The notes: a model not told the origin generated them from the letters alone. Positions 45,155 to 55,766 are shown, counted from the stretch's first letter. The stretch is 64,000 nucleotides of DNA from Pseudomonas argentinensis (GCF_001839655.2 NZ_CP056087.1:1860001-1924000); one strand, 5' to 3'. Made by a program: numbers and translations.

Positions 45155-46297
45155 ATGAAAATCGTCATCGCTCCGGATTCGTTCAAGGAGAGCCTTAGTG
45201 CGCCTGAGGTGGCCCAGGCCATCGCCCGCGGCTGGCTGGCCGTCTACCCGGACGCCGAGGTCGCCTTGTGCCCCATGGCCGATGGCGGTGAAGGCACCGT
45301 GGATGCCGTGCTCGCGGCCACTGGAGGGGAGCGCCGCGAGCTGTCGGTGAAGGGGCCGCTGGCCACGCCGGTGCCAGCGCACTGGGGGTGGCTGGGCGAT
45401 GGCACGGCAGTGATCGAGATGGCCGCCGCCAGTGGCCTGCACTGGGTACCGAGCGAGCAGCGCGATGCCCGGGTGACCAGCAGCTACGGCACCGGGGAGT
45501 TGATCTGCGCAGCACTCGATGCTGGGGCCACGCGGATCATCCTGGGGCTGGGCGGCAGCGCCACCAATGATGGTGGCAGCGGTTTGCTGCGCGCGCTGGG
45601 CGTAAGGTTTCTCGACGCCGGCGGCAACCACTTGCGCCACGGGGGCGCGGCACTGGCAGCGCTGCAACGCGTCGACCTCAGCGGGCTGGACAAGCGGCTG
45701 CAGAACGTGCAGGTCGAGGTGGCGGCGGATGTCGATAATCCACTGTGCGGGCCCAAGGGCGCCTCGGCGGTGTTCGGCCCGCAGAAGGGCGCGAATCCCG
45801 AGCAGGTCAAGGAGCTGGACGCGGCGTTGGCGCGCCTGGCCGAAGTGGTTGGCGAGGCGCTGGGCGAGGACTTCAGCACCTTTCCCGGCGTCGGTGCGGC
45901 GGGTGGCCTGGGCTTTGCCGCCAAGGCCTTTCTCGGTGCGCGCTTTCGTCCCGGCATCGAGCTGGTGGCGGAGCTGTCCGGCCTCGCCGAGGCAGTGCGT
46001 GGCGCCGACCTGGTGATCACCGGGGAAGGGCGCCTGGATGCCCAGAGTCTGCATGGCAAGACGCCCGTGGGGGTGGCCCGGGTGGCGCAGGTCCAGGGCG
46101 TACCGGTGATCGCCCTGGCTGGCAGCCTGGGGGAAGGCTACCAGCAGGTGCGCGAAGCTGGCATCGAAGCCTGCTTCAGCCTGGCACCGGGGCCGATTAC
46201 CCTGGAGCATGCCTGCGCCAACGCTGGGCAGGAGCTCGAAGCACGGGCGGCCGATCTCGCCAGGTTCTGGCGCCTTGCCCAGGCGGCACGCCGCTGA
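45155..46297 (+). CDS. Glycerate kinase (GarK/GlxK type)
   Basis: Phosphorylates D-glycerate to 2-phosphoglycerate for entry into lower glycolysis. The 380 residues start with the diagnostic MKIVIAPDSFKESLSAPEVA and carry MADGGEGTVDAV, GLGGSATNDGGSGLLRALG and TGEGRLDAQSLHGKTPVGVA. Third gene of the regulator-permease-kinase module, with GAGGTTGT as the ribosome region. Confidence 0.95.
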   Translation: MKIVIAPDSFKESLSAPEVAQAIARGWLAVYPDAEVALCPMADGGEGTVDAVLAATGGERRELSVKGPLATPVPAHWGWLGDGTAVIEMAAASGLHWVPSEQRDARVTSSYGTGELICAALDAGATRIILGLGGSATNDGGSGLLRALGVRFLDAGGNHLRHGGAALAALQRVDLSGLDKRLQNVQVEVAADVDNPLCGPKGASAVFGPQKGANPEQVKELDAALARLAEVVGEALGEDFSTFPGVGAAGGLGFAAKAFLGARFRPGIELVAELSGLAEAVRGADLVITGEGRLDAQSLHGKTPVGVARVAQVQGVPVIALAGSLGEGYQQVREAGIEACFSLAPGPITLEHACANAGQELEARAADLARFWRLAQAARR

Positions 46298-46476
46298 GCG
46301 TCGCCGTATGCCGCGGTGATAATTGCCAATGGCAGCTGTCTATACTGCTGTCGCGAATTGCTTGGGTTACTGAGCTGTACCGCAGCTGAACGCGCGAAGC
46401 AATTTGTCGGCAATCACAGTGACCGTCCTGGCGGCCAAGCTGTCATAGGGTTATCAGTCCAGTCTGGAGAATCGTC

Positions 46477-46941
46477 ATGCTTAAACCTGGTCTTTTCGCT
46501 GTCCTGTTTGCTGCAGCGACGCTCACCCTCGGCGGCTGCGCATCCAGCCTGACCGGTGACAGCTACTCGCGCGACGAAGCGCGCGCCGTACAGACCGTGC
46601 GCATGGGCACCATCGAGTCCCTGCGACCCGTGAAGATCGAAGGCACCAAGACCCCCATCGGTGGTGGTGCGGGTGCAGTGATCGGCGGCGTGGCCGGCAG
46701 CGGCGTCGGCGGTGGCCGCGGTTCGGCGGTCGCCGCGGTGATCGGTGCGGTAGCCGGTGGCCTGCTGGGTGCGGCGGCCGAGGAAGGCATCACCCGTACC
46801 CAGGGTGTGGAGATCACCGTTCGCGAAGACGACGGCAGCATGCGCGCCTACGTGCAGGCGGTCGAAGAGAACCAGATCTTCCGCGTCGGCGATCGGGTAC
46901 GCATCATGACCGTCAACGGTACCAGCCGCGTCACCCACTAA
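46477..46941 (+). CDS. slyB: Outer-membrane lipoprotein SlyB (Pcp family)
   Basis: 154 residues. Lipobox LGGC (Cys21), a central glycine-zipper two-helix unit (about 60-100, GGGAGAVIGGVAGSGVGGGRG then AAVIGAVAGGLLGAAAEEG) and a C-terminal basic beta region. SlyB forms rings that protect outer-membrane proteins under stress in enterobacteria. TGGAGA precedes the ATG. About 130 bp upstream, CTATACT (46340-46346) looks like a sigmaS or sigma70 minus-10. Confidence 0.93.
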   Translation: MLKPGLFAVLFAAATLTLGGCASSLTGDSYSRDEARAVQTVRMGTIESLRPVKIEGTKTPIGGGAGAVIGGVAGSGVGGGRGSAVAAVIGAVAGGLLGAAAEEGITRTQGVEITVREDDGSMRAYVQAVEENQIFRVGDRVRIMTVNGTSRVTH

Positions 46942-46963
46942 CGGGCCCATTGCGCCAGCGGGA

Positions 46964-46999
46964 CAAGAGGCCGGATCAGCTCGCTGATTCGGCCTCTTG
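46964..46999. terminator. Hairpin after slyB
   Basis: CAAGAGGCCG-ATCAGC pairs with GCTGAT-CGGCCTCTTG with one unpaired base on each side. Only a weak T-stretch (ATTTT) follows. Probable terminator. Confidence 0.7.
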
Positions 47000-47415
47000 C
47001 ATTTTCGGGGCGCGCTGAAAGTATCGAGCTAGAGCGGCTGACGGCATCGCAGTCGGAGCGGCCCTGAATCAATCCAGAGATAGTTTTAGTAATAATTCTA
47101 TCCATGACGTCAGGTCGATAGCTCAGCATAATCGAAGGCACTTCCTGGCGGGTTTTTGCAGGCTTTTGCTGGAAAAACAAGTCGAACGCTCGGGTGTATC
47201 ACCAGTCAGTTACAACGTGCCGAACACTAGGCGCACACAGGTTCGTAGCTGGCTCGGCAGGCTCCGGGTCGACTGGTGCAGGTGGTTTCTCCTCCTGCCG
47301 GGTTGGCATCACGCACACCATCGCAGGGATCGGCCGGGCGCCAGGCGACCGGCATTCTGGCACCCACTAACTGGCCGTTTGGCTGCATGACGGGCTCGTA
47401 CAAGGGGTTTAGTGT
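47000..47415 (+). other. Gene-free region ahead of the Mrp operon
   Basis: About 415 bp with no convincing open frame. It is AT-richer near 47085-47130 than the flanks. It should contain the promoter of the antiporter operon. I could not single out promoter boxes. The operon start is marked by AAGGGG seven bases before the ATG. Confidence 0.4.
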
Positions 47416-50208
47416 ATGGCGCTTGCGCTGATCATCGCCTTACCATTTATAGGCATCTTTCTACCGCTGCTGGCTGACCGCATGGGCCGCTCGCTCTGCG
47501 CGCTGGCCGCGGCGCTCGGCCCGGCCGCCGCCTTGCTGCTGCTGTGGCTTCAGCAACCGGCAGTGTTCGCTGGCGATGTACAGGTGGTGAGCTATCCATG
47601 GTTACCGGAGTTGGGGCTCAACCTGAGCCTGCGCCTGGATGGCCTGGGGTTTCTGTTCGCCCTGATGATTCTCGGCATCGGCCTGCTGGTGATCCTCTAT
47701 GCCCGTTACTACCTGAGCAAGCAGGAGCCCATGGGGCGTTTCTTCGCCTATCTGCTGCTGTTCATGGGGGCCATGCTGGGCGTGGTGCTATCCGAGAACA
47801 TGCTGCTGATGCTGGTGTTCTGGGAGCTGACCAGCCTGACTTCGTTCCTGCTGGTCGGCTTCTGGAATGGCAGCTCGGATGCCCGTCGCGGCTCGCGCAT
47901 GGCGTTGACCGTCACCGGCGGCGGTGGCCTGGCGCTGCTGGCCGGCATTCTGCTGCTGGGCAAAATCGCCGGCAGTTTCGAACTGAGCGAGGTGCTGGCG
48001 GCGGGCGACACCATTCGCAGTCACGGCCTCTATCCGATCACCCTGATCCTGATCCTGCTCGGCGTGTTCACCAAGTCGGCGCAGTTCCCGTTCCATTTCT
48101 GGTTGCCCCAGGCCATGGCGGCGCCAACCCCGGTTTCCGCGTACCTGCACTCGGCAACGATGGTCAAGGCGGGGGTTTTCCTGCTGGCCCGTTTATACCC
48201 GGCCCTGGCCGGCACCGAGTGGTGGTTCTACCTGGTCAGCATGACCGGCATGGCGACCCTGCTGTTCGGGGCGATCATGGCGCTGTTCCAGCATGACCTC
48301 AAAGGGCTGCTCGCCTATTCGACCATCAGCCATCTGGGCCTGATCACCCTGTTATTCGGCTTCAACACCGAGTTGTCCTCGGTCGCCGCGGTGTTCCACA
48401 TCATCAACCACGCGACCTTCAAGGCCTCGCTGTTCATGGCCGCCGGCATCATCGACCACGAAACCGGCAGCCGCGACATGCGGCGTATCGCCGGGCTCTG
48501 GAAGTACATGCCCCATACCGCCGTGCTGGCCATGGTGGCTGCTTCGGCAATGGCCGGGGTGCCGCTGCTCAACGGCTTCCTGAGCAAGGAGATGTTCTTT
48601 ACCGAAACGCTCAATCAGGACCTGCTGGGCATCTTCAACTGGATGATTCCCACCGTCGCGACCCTGGCCGGGGTGTTCTCGGTGGCCTATTCGCTGCGCT
48701 TCATCCACGACGTGTTCTTCAATGGCGAACCCAGGGATCTGCCCAAGTATCCGCCCCACGAGCCGCCGCGCTACATGAAGATTCCGGTGGAGATCCTGGT
48801 GTTCCTGTGCCTGCTGGTCGGCATGCTGCCGGCCTACACGGTGGCGCCGCTGCTGGCATCGGCGGCCAGCGCCACCCTGGGCGGCGAGTTGCCGTACTAC
48901 AGTCTGTCCATCTGGCATGGTTTCAATCTGCCGCTGGGCATGAGTGTGGTGGCGATGATTGGTGGCGTCGTCGTCTACGCCTGTCGTGAACCGCTGTTCC
49001 GCTGGTACAACGGTATGCCGGAAGTGGATGCCAAGGAAATGTTCGAGCTGCTCAATGCCCGCTTGGTCAAGGCTACCCGTTGGGTGACCAAGCTGCTGGA
49101 GAGCGGTTCCCAACAGCGTTACGTGGCCTTCCTGTTGCTCAGCGCGCTGATCCTGATCATCACCGCCTTGTCGCCGATGGAATCGCTGGGCGGTAATGTG
49201 CCGCTGACGCCGCCCGATGGCATCACCGTGTTCGGCATGGCGGTGTTGTGCGTGATGGCGGTGCTGACCGTGGTGTTCCACCGCAATCGCCTCAAGGCGC
49301 TGATGACCCTGAGCTGCGCCGGCCTGATGGTGGCCCTGGCGTTCGCCCGTTATTCGGCGCCGGATCTGGCCCTGACCCAGCTGTCGGTGGAGGTGGTGAC
49401 CATCATCCTGCTGGTGCTGGCGCTGTTCTTCATGCCTGATCGCACGCCCGTGGAGTCGAGCAGCCTGCGTGGCCTGCGAGACGTGCTGCTGGCCGGCGGC
49501 ACCGGGATCGTCGTGGCGCTGCTGGCCTATGCGGTAATGACCCGGCCGTACGACAGCATCGCCTCGTTCTTCCTCGAGAACAGCGTCAGCGGTGGCGGCG
49601 GCACCAACGTGGTCAACGTGATTCTGGTCGACTTCCGCGGCTTCGATACCCTGGGCGAGATCAGCGTGCTGGCAATCGCCGCGATCGGCATCTACGGCCT
49701 GCTGGCCGGTCTGCACCTGCCTCACCCGCTTACCGATCCGAACGGCAAGCCCTGGTCCCTGGACAGTCACCCGATGATTCTCGACAGCATCGCGCGCATC
49801 CTCCTGCCGATGGCGCTGCTGGTCTCGGCCTTTATCTTCCTGCGTGGCCACAATCTGCCTGGGGGCGGCTTCATCGCCGGGCTGATCACCGCCATCGCGC
49901 TGATCCTGCAGTACGTAGCCCACGGCGTGGAGTGGACCCAGCGGCGCATGCCCTGGAGCTACCACAGCATCGCGGGCCTCGGAGTGCTGATCGCCGCGCT
50001 GACCGGCCTGGGCAGCCTGGCTTTCGGCGCGCCGTTCCTGACCTCGGCGTTCGGCTATTTCCACCTGCCGCTGATCGGTAAATTCGAGTTGGCCACCGCG
50101 CTGCTCTTCGACCTGGGCGTCTACCTGGCGGTGGTCGGTTCCACATTGCTGATCCTCTCCAACATCGGCCACGTCAGCCAGGATGAAACCAGCAAGGAGG
50201 TACTCTGA
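47416..50208 (+). CDS. Mrp/Mnh antiporter subunit A, fused to subunit B
   Basis: 930 residues, the large membrane subunit of the Mrp Na+(K+)/H+ antiporter, related to complex I NuoL. Complex-I-like proton-channel motifs include [52 protein letters not shown] and [13 protein letters not shown]. The C-terminal part from about 790 ([24 protein letters not shown]) is the MnhB domain, so A and B are one protein as in Pseudomonas Pha/Sha. Its TGA overlaps the ATG of subunit C (TGATG). Role: sodium export and pH homeostasis. Confidence 0.95.
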   Translation: MALALIIALPFIGIFLPLLADRMGRSLCALAAALGPAAALLLLWLQQPAVFAGDVQVVSYPWLPELGLNLSLRLDGLGFLFALMILGIGLLVILYARYYLSKQEPMGRFFAYLLLFMGAMLGVVLSENMLLMLVFWELTSLTSFLLVGFWNGSSDARRGSRMALTVTGGGGLALLAGILLLGKIAGSFELSEVLAAGDTIRSHGLYPITLILILLGVFTKSAQFPFHFWLPQAMAAPTPVSAYLHSATMVKAGVFLLARLYPALAGTEWWFYLVSMTGMATLLFGAIMALFQHDLKGLLAYSTISHLGLITLLFGFNTELSSVAAVFHIINHATFKASLFMAAGIIDHETGSRDMRRIAGLWKYMPHTAVLAMVAASAMAGVPLLNGFLSKEMFFTETLNQDLLGIFNWMIPTVATLAGVFSVAYSLRFIHDVFFNGEPRDLPKYPPHEPPRYMKIPVEILVFLCLLVGMLPAYTVAPLLASAASATLGGELPYYSLSIWHGFNLPLGMSVVAMIGGVVVYACREPLFRWYNGMPEVDAKEMFELLNARLVKATRWVTKLLESGSQQRYVAFLLLSALILIITALSPMESLGGNVPLTPPDGITVFGMAVLCVMAVLTVVFHRNRLKALMTLSCAGLMVALAFARYSAPDLALTQLSVEVVTIILLVLALFFMPDRTPVESSSLRGLRDVLLAGGTGIVVALLAYAVMTRPYDSIASFFLENSVSGGGGTNVVNVILVDFRGFDTLGEISVLAIAAIGIYGLLAGLHLPHPLTDPNGKPWSLDSHPMILDSIARILLPMALLVSAFIFLRGHNLPGGGFIAGLITAIALILQYVAHGVEWTQRRMPWSYHSIAGLGVLIAALTGLGSLAFGAPFLTSAFGYFHLPLIGKFELATALLFDLGVYLAVVGSTLLILSNIGHVSQDETSKEVL

Positions 50209-50534
50209 TGGAAGCGCTATTCGCCATTACCCTTGGCGTGCTGGCCGCCAGTGGCGTTTATCTGCTGATGCGCGCCCGCATCTACCCGGTGGTCATGGGC
50301 CTGACCCTGATCTCCTACGCGGTCAACCTGTTCCTGTTCGCCATGGGCCGGCTGGGTACCGGAGTGCCCGCGGTCATCGGCAAAAGCGCCGAGCACGGTG
50401 ACCCGATTCCCCAGGCGCTGGTGCTCACCGCCATCGTCATCGGTTTTGCCATGACGGCCTTCGTGGTGGTGCTGTCGCTGCGCGCCCTGGGTGAGCTGCG
50501 TACCGACCACGTCGACGGCGAGGAGTCGCGCTGA
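50208..50534 (+). CDS. Mrp/Mnh antiporter subunit C
   Basis: 108 residues, three membrane helices, related to NuoK (VVMGLTLISYAVNLFLFAMG; DPIPQALVLTAIVIGFAMTAFVVVL). A small membrane subunit of the antiporter. Overlaps A and D by TGATG on both sides. Confidence 0.95.
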   Translation: MEALFAITLGVLAASGVYLLMRARIYPVVMGLTLISYAVNLFLFAMGRLGTGVPAVIGKSAEHGDPIPQALVLTAIVIGFAMTAFVVVLSLRALGELRTDHVDGEESR

Positions 50535-52036
50535 TGAATCATGCGTTGATCCTGCCGATCCTGATTCCGCTGTTCACCGGCAGCCTGCTGCTGATTCGCT
50601 CGCAGCTGTCGATCACCGCCAAACGCTGGGTGTCCCTGCTGGCCACCTGGTCGCTGTTGCCGCTGAGCGCCTGGCTGGTGCTGCAGGCGGACGCCGGCGC
50701 GCTGCAGGTCTATGCACTGGGCAACTGGCAGGCGCCGTTCGGCATCATCCTGCTGCTCGACCGCCTGGCGGCGCTGATGCTGCTGGTGACCGCCGCGCTG
50801 GCCAGTTTCGCCATGCTCTACGCGGTGCGCGGCGATGACGAGCGGGGCCCGAACTTCCATGCCCTGATGCAGTTCCAGCTGCTCGGCATCAACGGCGCCT
50901 TCCTGACCGGCGACCTGTTCAATCTGTTCGTGTTCTTCGAGATCCTGCTGATCGCCTCCTACTCGCTGCTGGTCTACGGTGGCGGGCCGGAGCGCATCAA
51001 GGCGGGCATGCACTACGTGGTGCTCAATCTGGTGGCGTCGTCGTTCTTCCTGATTGGCGTGGGCATGCTCTACGGCCTGCTCGGTACCTTGAACATCGCC
51101 GACCTGGCGCTGAAGGTGGCCGAAGCCGATGCCGACCGCCAGCACCTGCTGGCCGCCGCTGGTTATCTGCTGCTGATCGTGTTCGGTCTCAAGGGCGCCA
51201 TCCTGCCGCTGTATTTCTGGTTGCCCAGCGCCTATGCCGCGGCCACGGCGCCGGTGGCTGCGCTGTTCGCGGTGATGACCAAGGTCGGGCTGTACGCGAT
51301 CATTCGGGTGTTCACCCTGGTGTTCGGCAGCGAAGCGGGGCAGCTGGCCCATCTGGTCGATTACCTGCTGTGGCCGCTGGCGGCGCTGACCTTGCTGCTC
51401 GGTGTGACCGGCGCGTTGGCGGCGCGCAGCCTGGGCCGGCTGACCGGCTACCTGGTGATCGTCTCGGTCGGCACCCTGCTGGCGGGCGTCGCGCTGGGCA
51501 GCGTGCAAAGCCTGGATGCCGCAATCTACTACCTGATTCACAGCACCTGGGTATGCGGCGGCCTGTTCCTGCTGGCCGATATGCTGGCCCGTCAGCGCGG
51601 CGAGGTCGGTCTGCGTTTGCGCAAGGGCCCGCAGTTGCTGCAGCCCAAGCTGCTGGGCGGGTTGTTCTTCATCGGTGCGATCTCGGTGGCCGGCCTGCCG
51701 CCGTTCTCCGGTTTCCTGGGCAAGCTGATGCTGCTGCGTTCGGTGGAAACCGGCTGGCAGGCATTGGTGCTCTGGCCGGTGGTACTGGTCGGCGGCCTGG
51801 GCATGATCATCGCCCTGGTGCGCGCCGGCAGCACGCTGTTCTGGCGCTGCACCGGCGAGCCGGCGGCAACTGCCGAGTCTGATCGTATTCGTGCACTGGC
51901 GACCGTTTGCCTGCTGGCCGGCGGGCCGCTGCTGGTCGCGGCGGCGCAGCCGATTCATGAGTACACCCAGGCGGCCGCCCAGCAGTTGCTGGATGTGAAC
52001 GCCTATCTGCAGATCGTCCGCGGAGGTGAGCGATGA
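50534..52036 (+). CDS. Mrp/Mnh antiporter subunit D
   Basis: 500 residues, a NuoM/N-like proton-pumping subunit with about 14 helices. Motifs include LFNLFVFFEILLIASYSLLVYGG, LKGAILPLYFWLPSAYAAA and YYLIHSTWVCGGLFLLADM. Translation is coupled to C (TGATG) and E (ATGA). Confidence 0.95.
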   Translation: MNHALILPILIPLFTGSLLLIRSQLSITAKRWVSLLATWSLLPLSAWLVLQADAGALQVYALGNWQAPFGIILLLDRLAALMLLVTAALASFAMLYAVRGDDERGPNFHALMQFQLLGINGAFLTGDLFNLFVFFEILLIASYSLLVYGGGPERIKAGMHYVVLNLVASSFFLIGVGMLYGLLGTLNIADLALKVAEADADRQHLLAAAGYLLLIVFGLKGAILPLYFWLPSAYAAATAPVAALFAVMTKVGLYAIIRVFTLVFGSEAGQLAHLVDYLLWPLAALTLLLGVTGALAARSLGRLTGYLVIVSVGTLLAGVALGSVQSLDAAIYYLIHSTWVCGGLFLLADMLARQRGEVGLRLRKGPQLLQPKLLGGLFFIGAISVAGLPPFSGFLGKLMLLRSVETGWQALVLWPVVLVGGLGMIIALVRAGSTLFWRCTGEPAATAESDRIRALATVCLLAGGPLLVAAAQPIHEYTQAAAQQLLDVNAYLQIVRGGER

Positions 52037-52536
52037 GCCTGTCCCGTCTGTTCCCCCACCCCATGCTCAGCGTGCTGCTCACGGTGATCTGGTTGCTGAT
52101 GGTCAATGCGCCGAGCGTAGGCCACCTGGTGCTGGGCGCGCTTCTCGGTTGGGGCATCGCCCTGCTGTGCAGTGGCTTCATGCTCGACGTGCCGCGCCTA
52201 CGCCGCCCGCTGCTGCTATGCCGCTACCTGCTGATGGTGCTGTGGGACATCGTCATCGCCAACCTGCACGTCGCACGCCTGGTGCTCGGCCCCATGCGCA
52301 AGCTGCGCCCGGCATTCGTCGAGGTGCCCATGGACATCGACAACGACTTCATGCTCTCGGTACTCGCCTGCATCGTGTCGCTGACGCCGGGCACCGTGTC
52401 CTCGGGCCTCAGCAGCGACCACAAGACCCTGCTGCTGCACGGCCTGGACGTGGCCGACGACCAGGCCCTCATCGCCCAGGTGAAGTCGCGCTATGAAGCC
52501 CCGCTGATGGAGATTTTCGAATGCTCGCGTACGTGA
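52033..52536 (+). CDS. Mrp/Mnh antiporter subunit E
   Basis: 167 residues with two or three N-terminal helices and a soluble C-terminal domain of MnhE type (LACIVSLTPGTVSSGLSSD). Needed for assembly of the antiporter complex. Starts four bases before the end of D and overlaps F by 16 bp. Confidence 0.94.
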   Translation: MSLSRLFPHPMLSVLLTVIWLLMVNAPSVGHLVLGALLGWGIALLCSGFMLDVPRLRRPLLLCRYLLMVLWDIVIANLHVARLVLGPMRKLRPAFVEVPMDIDNDFMLSVLACIVSLTPGTVSSGLSSDHKTLLLHGLDVADDQALIAQVKSRYEAPLMEIFECSRT

Positions 52537-52790
52537 TTCCCTTCTGCATGGCATTGATGGTCGTCGCCATGATGCTCAATGTGATCCGCCTGGTGCGCGG
52601 CCCGGACATGCCAGACCGCGTGCTGGCCCTGGACACCTTGTATATCAACGCCCTGGCGCTGATCGTGGTATTCGGTATCTGGCTTAAGTCGGATCTGTTC
52701 TTCGAGGCCGCGCTGCTGATCGCGGTCATGGGCTTTGTCGGCACCGTGGCGGTGGGCAAGCACCTGCTGCATGGCGAAATCATCGACTGA
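52521..52790 (+). CDS. Mrp/Mnh antiporter subunit F
   Basis: 89 residues, three helices, with the MnhF motif VRGPDMPDRVLALDTL. A short membrane subunit. Its start lies inside the E gene. Confidence 0.94.
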   Translation: MLAYVIPFCMALMVVAMMLNVIRLVRGPDMPDRVLALDTLYINALALIVVFGIWLKSDLFFEAALLIAVMGFVGTVAVGKHLLHGEIID

Positions 52791-52803
52791 GGAGGCTTCA
52801 CCC

Positions 52804-53136
52804 ATGCCATTCTGGATCGAAGCACTGGTTTCGTTCTTTCTACTGGTCGGCTGCTCGTTCGCGCTGATCGGCGCCATCGGCCTTTATCGCCTGCCGGATT
52901 TCTTCACCCGCCTGCATGGCCCGACCAAGGCCACCACACTGGGGGTGGGCAGCATGGTGGTCGCCTCGATGATCTTTTTTGGCAACCACGCCGAAGGCTT
53001 GAGTGTGCACGAGTTGCTGATCGTCATGTTCCTGTTCATCACCGCGCCGGTCAGCGCCCATATGCTGGCCAAGTCGGCGATGCAGGAGAAGGTCAAGCTG
53101 GTGCGGCGCACCCGCGGGCGTCCCTGGGAGTCCTGA
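52804..53136 (+). CDS. Mrp/Mnh antiporter subunit G
   Basis: 110 residues, three helices, with the MnhG signature IGLYRLPDFFTRLHGPTKATTLG. Last gene of the operon; GAGGAGG precedes the ATG at 52804. The basic C-terminus (RRTRGRPWES) is probably cytoplasmic. Confidence 0.95.
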   Translation: MPFWIEALVSFFLLVGCSFALIGAIGLYRLPDFFTRLHGPTKATTLGVGSMVVASMIFFGNHAEGLSVHELLIVMFLFITAPVSAHMLAKSAMQEKVKLVRRTRGRPWES

Positions 53137-53208
53137 GTTGGGCTGAAGCTTTGGGCGCCGATCTGGATCGCAGTGGGGTGCAAGTCGAGATCGGCAGGCT
53201 CCTCAATC

Positions 53209-53228
53209 CTGCGCCGTACCAACGGCGC
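53209..53228. other. Perfect hairpin between convergent genes
   Basis: TGCGCCGT-ACCA-ACGGCGCA. It sits between subunit G and the convergent flavoprotein gene but lacks a T-run, so it may stabilise mRNA ends rather than terminate on its own. Confidence 0.4.
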
Positions 53229-53243
53229 ACCCACCCTGTGCCG

Positions 53244-54863
53244 CTAGCGGGCTTGCTCAGCCATCAGCGCACGTGCCAGACCTTCGGCCACACGAATGCC
53301 GTCGACACCCGCGGACAGAATGCCACCGGCATAGCCCGCGCCTTCACCGGCCGGGAACAGACCGCGCACGTTGAGGCTCTGCAGATCCTCGCCCCGGGTG
53401 ATGCGCAGGGGCGATGAAGTGCGGGTTTCGATACCGGTGAGCACCGCATCGTGCAGGTCGAAGCCCCTGATCTGCTTGGCGAAGGCCGGCAGCGCTTCAC
53501 GGATCGCCTCGATGGCGAAGTCCGGCAGCGAGGGGGCCAGGTCGCCGAGCTTGATCCCCGGCTTGTAGGACGGCTCGACGCTGCCCAGCGCGGTGCTCGG
53601 CTTGCCGGCGATAAAGTCGCCGACCAGTTGGCCCGGCGCCTCATAGTTGCTGCCGCCGAGTACGTAGGCGTGGGACTCCAGGCGCTCCTGCAGTTCGACG
53701 CCAGCCAGCGGGCCGCCGGGATAATCCTGCTCCGGGGTGATGCCGACCACGATGCCCGAGTTGGCATTGCGTTCGTTACGCGAGTACTGGCTCATGCCGT
53801 TGGTGACCACCCGGTGCGGCTCGCTGGTGGCCGCCACCACGGTGCCGCCCGGGCACATGCAGAAACTGTATACAGAGCGGCCGTTCCTGGCGTGGTGCAC
53901 CAGTTTGTAATCGGCGGCGCCCAGTTTCGGATGGCCGGCGTACTTGCCGAGCCGCGCGCGGTCGATCAGCGACTGCGGGTGCTCGATGCGGAAGCCCACC
54001 GAGAACGGCTTGGCTTCCATGAACACGCCGCGCTTGTGCAGGGCACGGAAGGTGTCCCGCGAGCTGTGGCCAAGGGCCAGGATGACGTGGCGGCTGTGCA
54101 CCTGCTCGCCGTTTTCCAGCTCCACGCCGACCAGCTGGCCATCTTCGATCAGCACGTCGCTGACGCGCTGTTGGAAGCGTACCTCGCCGCCCAGTGCCTT
54201 GATCTCCTCGCGCATGGTGGCCACCACGCCAGTCAGGCGAAAGGTGCCGATATGCGGCTTGCTGACGTAGAGGATCTCCTCCGGGGCACCGGCCTTGACG
54301 AATTCTTCCAGCACCTTGCGCCCGTAATGGTTGGGGTCCTTGATCTGGCTGTACAGCTTGCCATCGGAAAAGGTGCCCGCGCCGCCCTCGCCGAACTGCA
54401 CGTTGGACTCGGGATCCAGCACTTTCTTGCGCCACAGCCCCCAGGTGTCCTTGGTGCGCTGGCGCACTTCCTTGCCGCGTTCCAGCACGATGGGCCTGAG
54501 GCCCATCTGCGCCAGGATCAGCGCCGCGAAGATGCCGCACGGGCCGAAGCCGATCACCAGCGGGCGCTGGGCAGGGTGTTGCCCGGCACTGACGCTCAGT
54601 GGCCTGTAGCTCACGTCCGGGGCGATGCCGAGGTTGCGGTCGTTGGCCAGGCGCGCCAGCAGGGCGGCCTCGTCGCGCACGCTGAAATCCAGGGTGTAGA
54701 TGAACGGCATGTCGCCGGACTTCTTGCGGGCATCGTAGCTGCGCTTGAACACGCTGAATTCGAGCAGTTCGTTGTCGTCGATGCCCAGGCGCTCGACCAG
54801 GGCCGGGCGCAGGGCGTCGTCAGGGTGATCGAGAGGCAGTTTCAGTTCGGTGATGCGCAGCAT
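53244..54863 (-). CDS. FAD-dependent dehydrogenase, COG2509 family
   Basis: 539 residues. A small N-terminal domain (MLRITELKLPLDHPDDALRP, FKRSYDARKKSG) is followed by the FAD Rossmann motif PLVIGFGPCGIFAALILAQMG (about 100-120), GGAGTFSDGKLYSQIKD, FCMCPGGTVVAATSE and the C-terminal GAGYAGGILSAGVDGIRVA. The substrate is unknown. A single gene convergent with the Mrp operon. Confidence 0.9.
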   Translation of the reverse strand: MLRITELKLPLDHPDDALRPALVERLGIDDNELLEFSVFKRSYDARKKSGDMPFIYTLDFSVRDEAALLARLANDRNLGIAPDVSYRPLSVSAGQHPAQRPLVIGFGPCGIFAALILAQMGLRPIVLERGKEVRQRTKDTWGLWRKKVLDPESNVQFGEGGAGTFSDGKLYSQIKDPNHYGRKVLEEFVKAGAPEEILYVSKPHIGTFRLTGVVATMREEIKALGGEVRFQQRVSDVLIEDGQLVGVELENGEQVHSRHVILALGHSSRDTFRALHKRGVFMEAKPFSVGFRIEHPQSLIDRARLGKYAGHPKLGAADYKLVHHARNGRSVYSFCMCPGGTVVAATSEPHRVVTNGMSQYSRNERNANSGIVVGITPEQDYPGGPLAGVELQERLESHAYVLGGSNYEAPGQLVGDFIAGKPSTALGSVEPSYKPGIKLGDLAPSLPDFAIEAIREALPAFAKQIRGFDLHDAVLTGIETRTSSPLRITRGEDLQSLNVRGLFPAGEGAGYAGGILSAGVDGIRVAEGLARALMAEQAR

Positions 54864-55049
54864 GGGATCGTCCTTTCAGGGCCGGAGGCAACCCGGCAGC
54901 TTTTTCGAGGGCGGCGATTATGGACGAAAAATGCCCGGCAGGCTGCAGTTGACGCTTTGCAGTCGACGGGCCGCTGCGCAACGGATGTGCCGCATATCGT
55001 CAAGACTGCGTCACTGAACAGACTCTCACGACACCGAAAGGAAACTCGC

Positions 55050-55679
55050 ATGCACTCGAACAGGACGCTCAAACTGGGGTATTTCGCAGGCCTGATCACG
55101 CCCTTGTGGCTGGCCCTGGGCGTGACCTACGCCGGCGCGCTGTACCCTGGCTACAGCCATGTCGATCAGGCCATGAGCCTGCTGGGCGCCGAAGGCGCAC
55201 CGACTCGATTGATCTCGCCGCTGATCAACAATTTCCCGCTGGGCGTACTGTTCCTGCTGTTCGGTGGCGCGGTGTTGCTGAGCTTTCGCAGCCGCTGGGG
55301 GCGCCTGAGCGGCCTGCTGATCATCCTTCACGGCCTGGGCAGCTTCGGCACCGGCTACTTCGCCTGTGACGCCGGCTGTGCACCGGAGAACCCATCTGCC
55401 AGCCAGAATCTGCACAACCTGGCGGGGCTGATCATGGCCTTCAGTCTGTTGCTGGCAGGCGGGCTCTGGGTGTGGCTGGGCCGGCGCCTGTTCGCCTCGC
55501 CAGGTTTTTCCTGGTTTTCGCTATTCTGCACACTGGCAGCCCTTGGCGCCTTGCCGCTGATGGCCAGTGCGCTGGAGAGCGGCCACGGTTTCGGCCTTTA
55601 TCAGCGCATCAATTACGGAGCATCGTTGCTGTGGGTCGCCGGGCTGGCGCTGATGCTGCTGCGCCGCCCAACTGCCTGA
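55050..55679 (+). CDS. DUF998 membrane protein
   Basis: 209 residues with six hydrophobic helices (for example YFAGLITPLWLALGVTYAGAL; GVLFLLFGGAVLLSF; LAGLIMAFSLLLAGGLWVWLG) and the DUF998 start pattern YPGYSHVDQAMSLLGAEGAP. Function unknown. AAAGGAAA lies upstream of the ATG at 55050. Confidence 0.87.
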   Translation: MHSNRTLKLGYFAGLITPLWLALGVTYAGALYPGYSHVDQAMSLLGAEGAPTRLISPLINNFPLGVLFLLFGGAVLLSFRSRWGRLSGLLIILHGLGSFGTGYFACDAGCAPENPSASQNLHNLAGLIMAFSLLLAGGLWVWLGRRLFASPGFSWFSLFCTLAALGALPLMASALESGHGFGLYQRINYGASLLWVAGLALMLLRRPTA

Positions 55680-55766
55680 CTCGTGTTTGCTTACGATTTG
55701 CCGATGTCTCTCGACCCGAGGAGTTGCTAGGTCTAAGACCCATTTCCCGCAGGGATATCGAGGTGT

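Noticed and set aside
46938..47180. 80-codon minus-strand frame downstream of slyB
   Set aside because: It overlaps the slyB terminator hairpin, has no ribosome site and shows no recognisable domain.
48352..50172. Long minus-strand open frames across the Mrp genes
   Set aside because: They are antisense to clear membrane subunits and very rich in His, Gln and Arg, as expected for shadow frames.
53451..55679. Very long open frame (over 700 codons) on the plus strand
   Set aside because: Only its 3' end (DUF998, from 55050) is real. The rest is the antisense shadow of the COG2509 flavoprotein in high-GC DNA and has low-complexity His/Gln/Ala composition.
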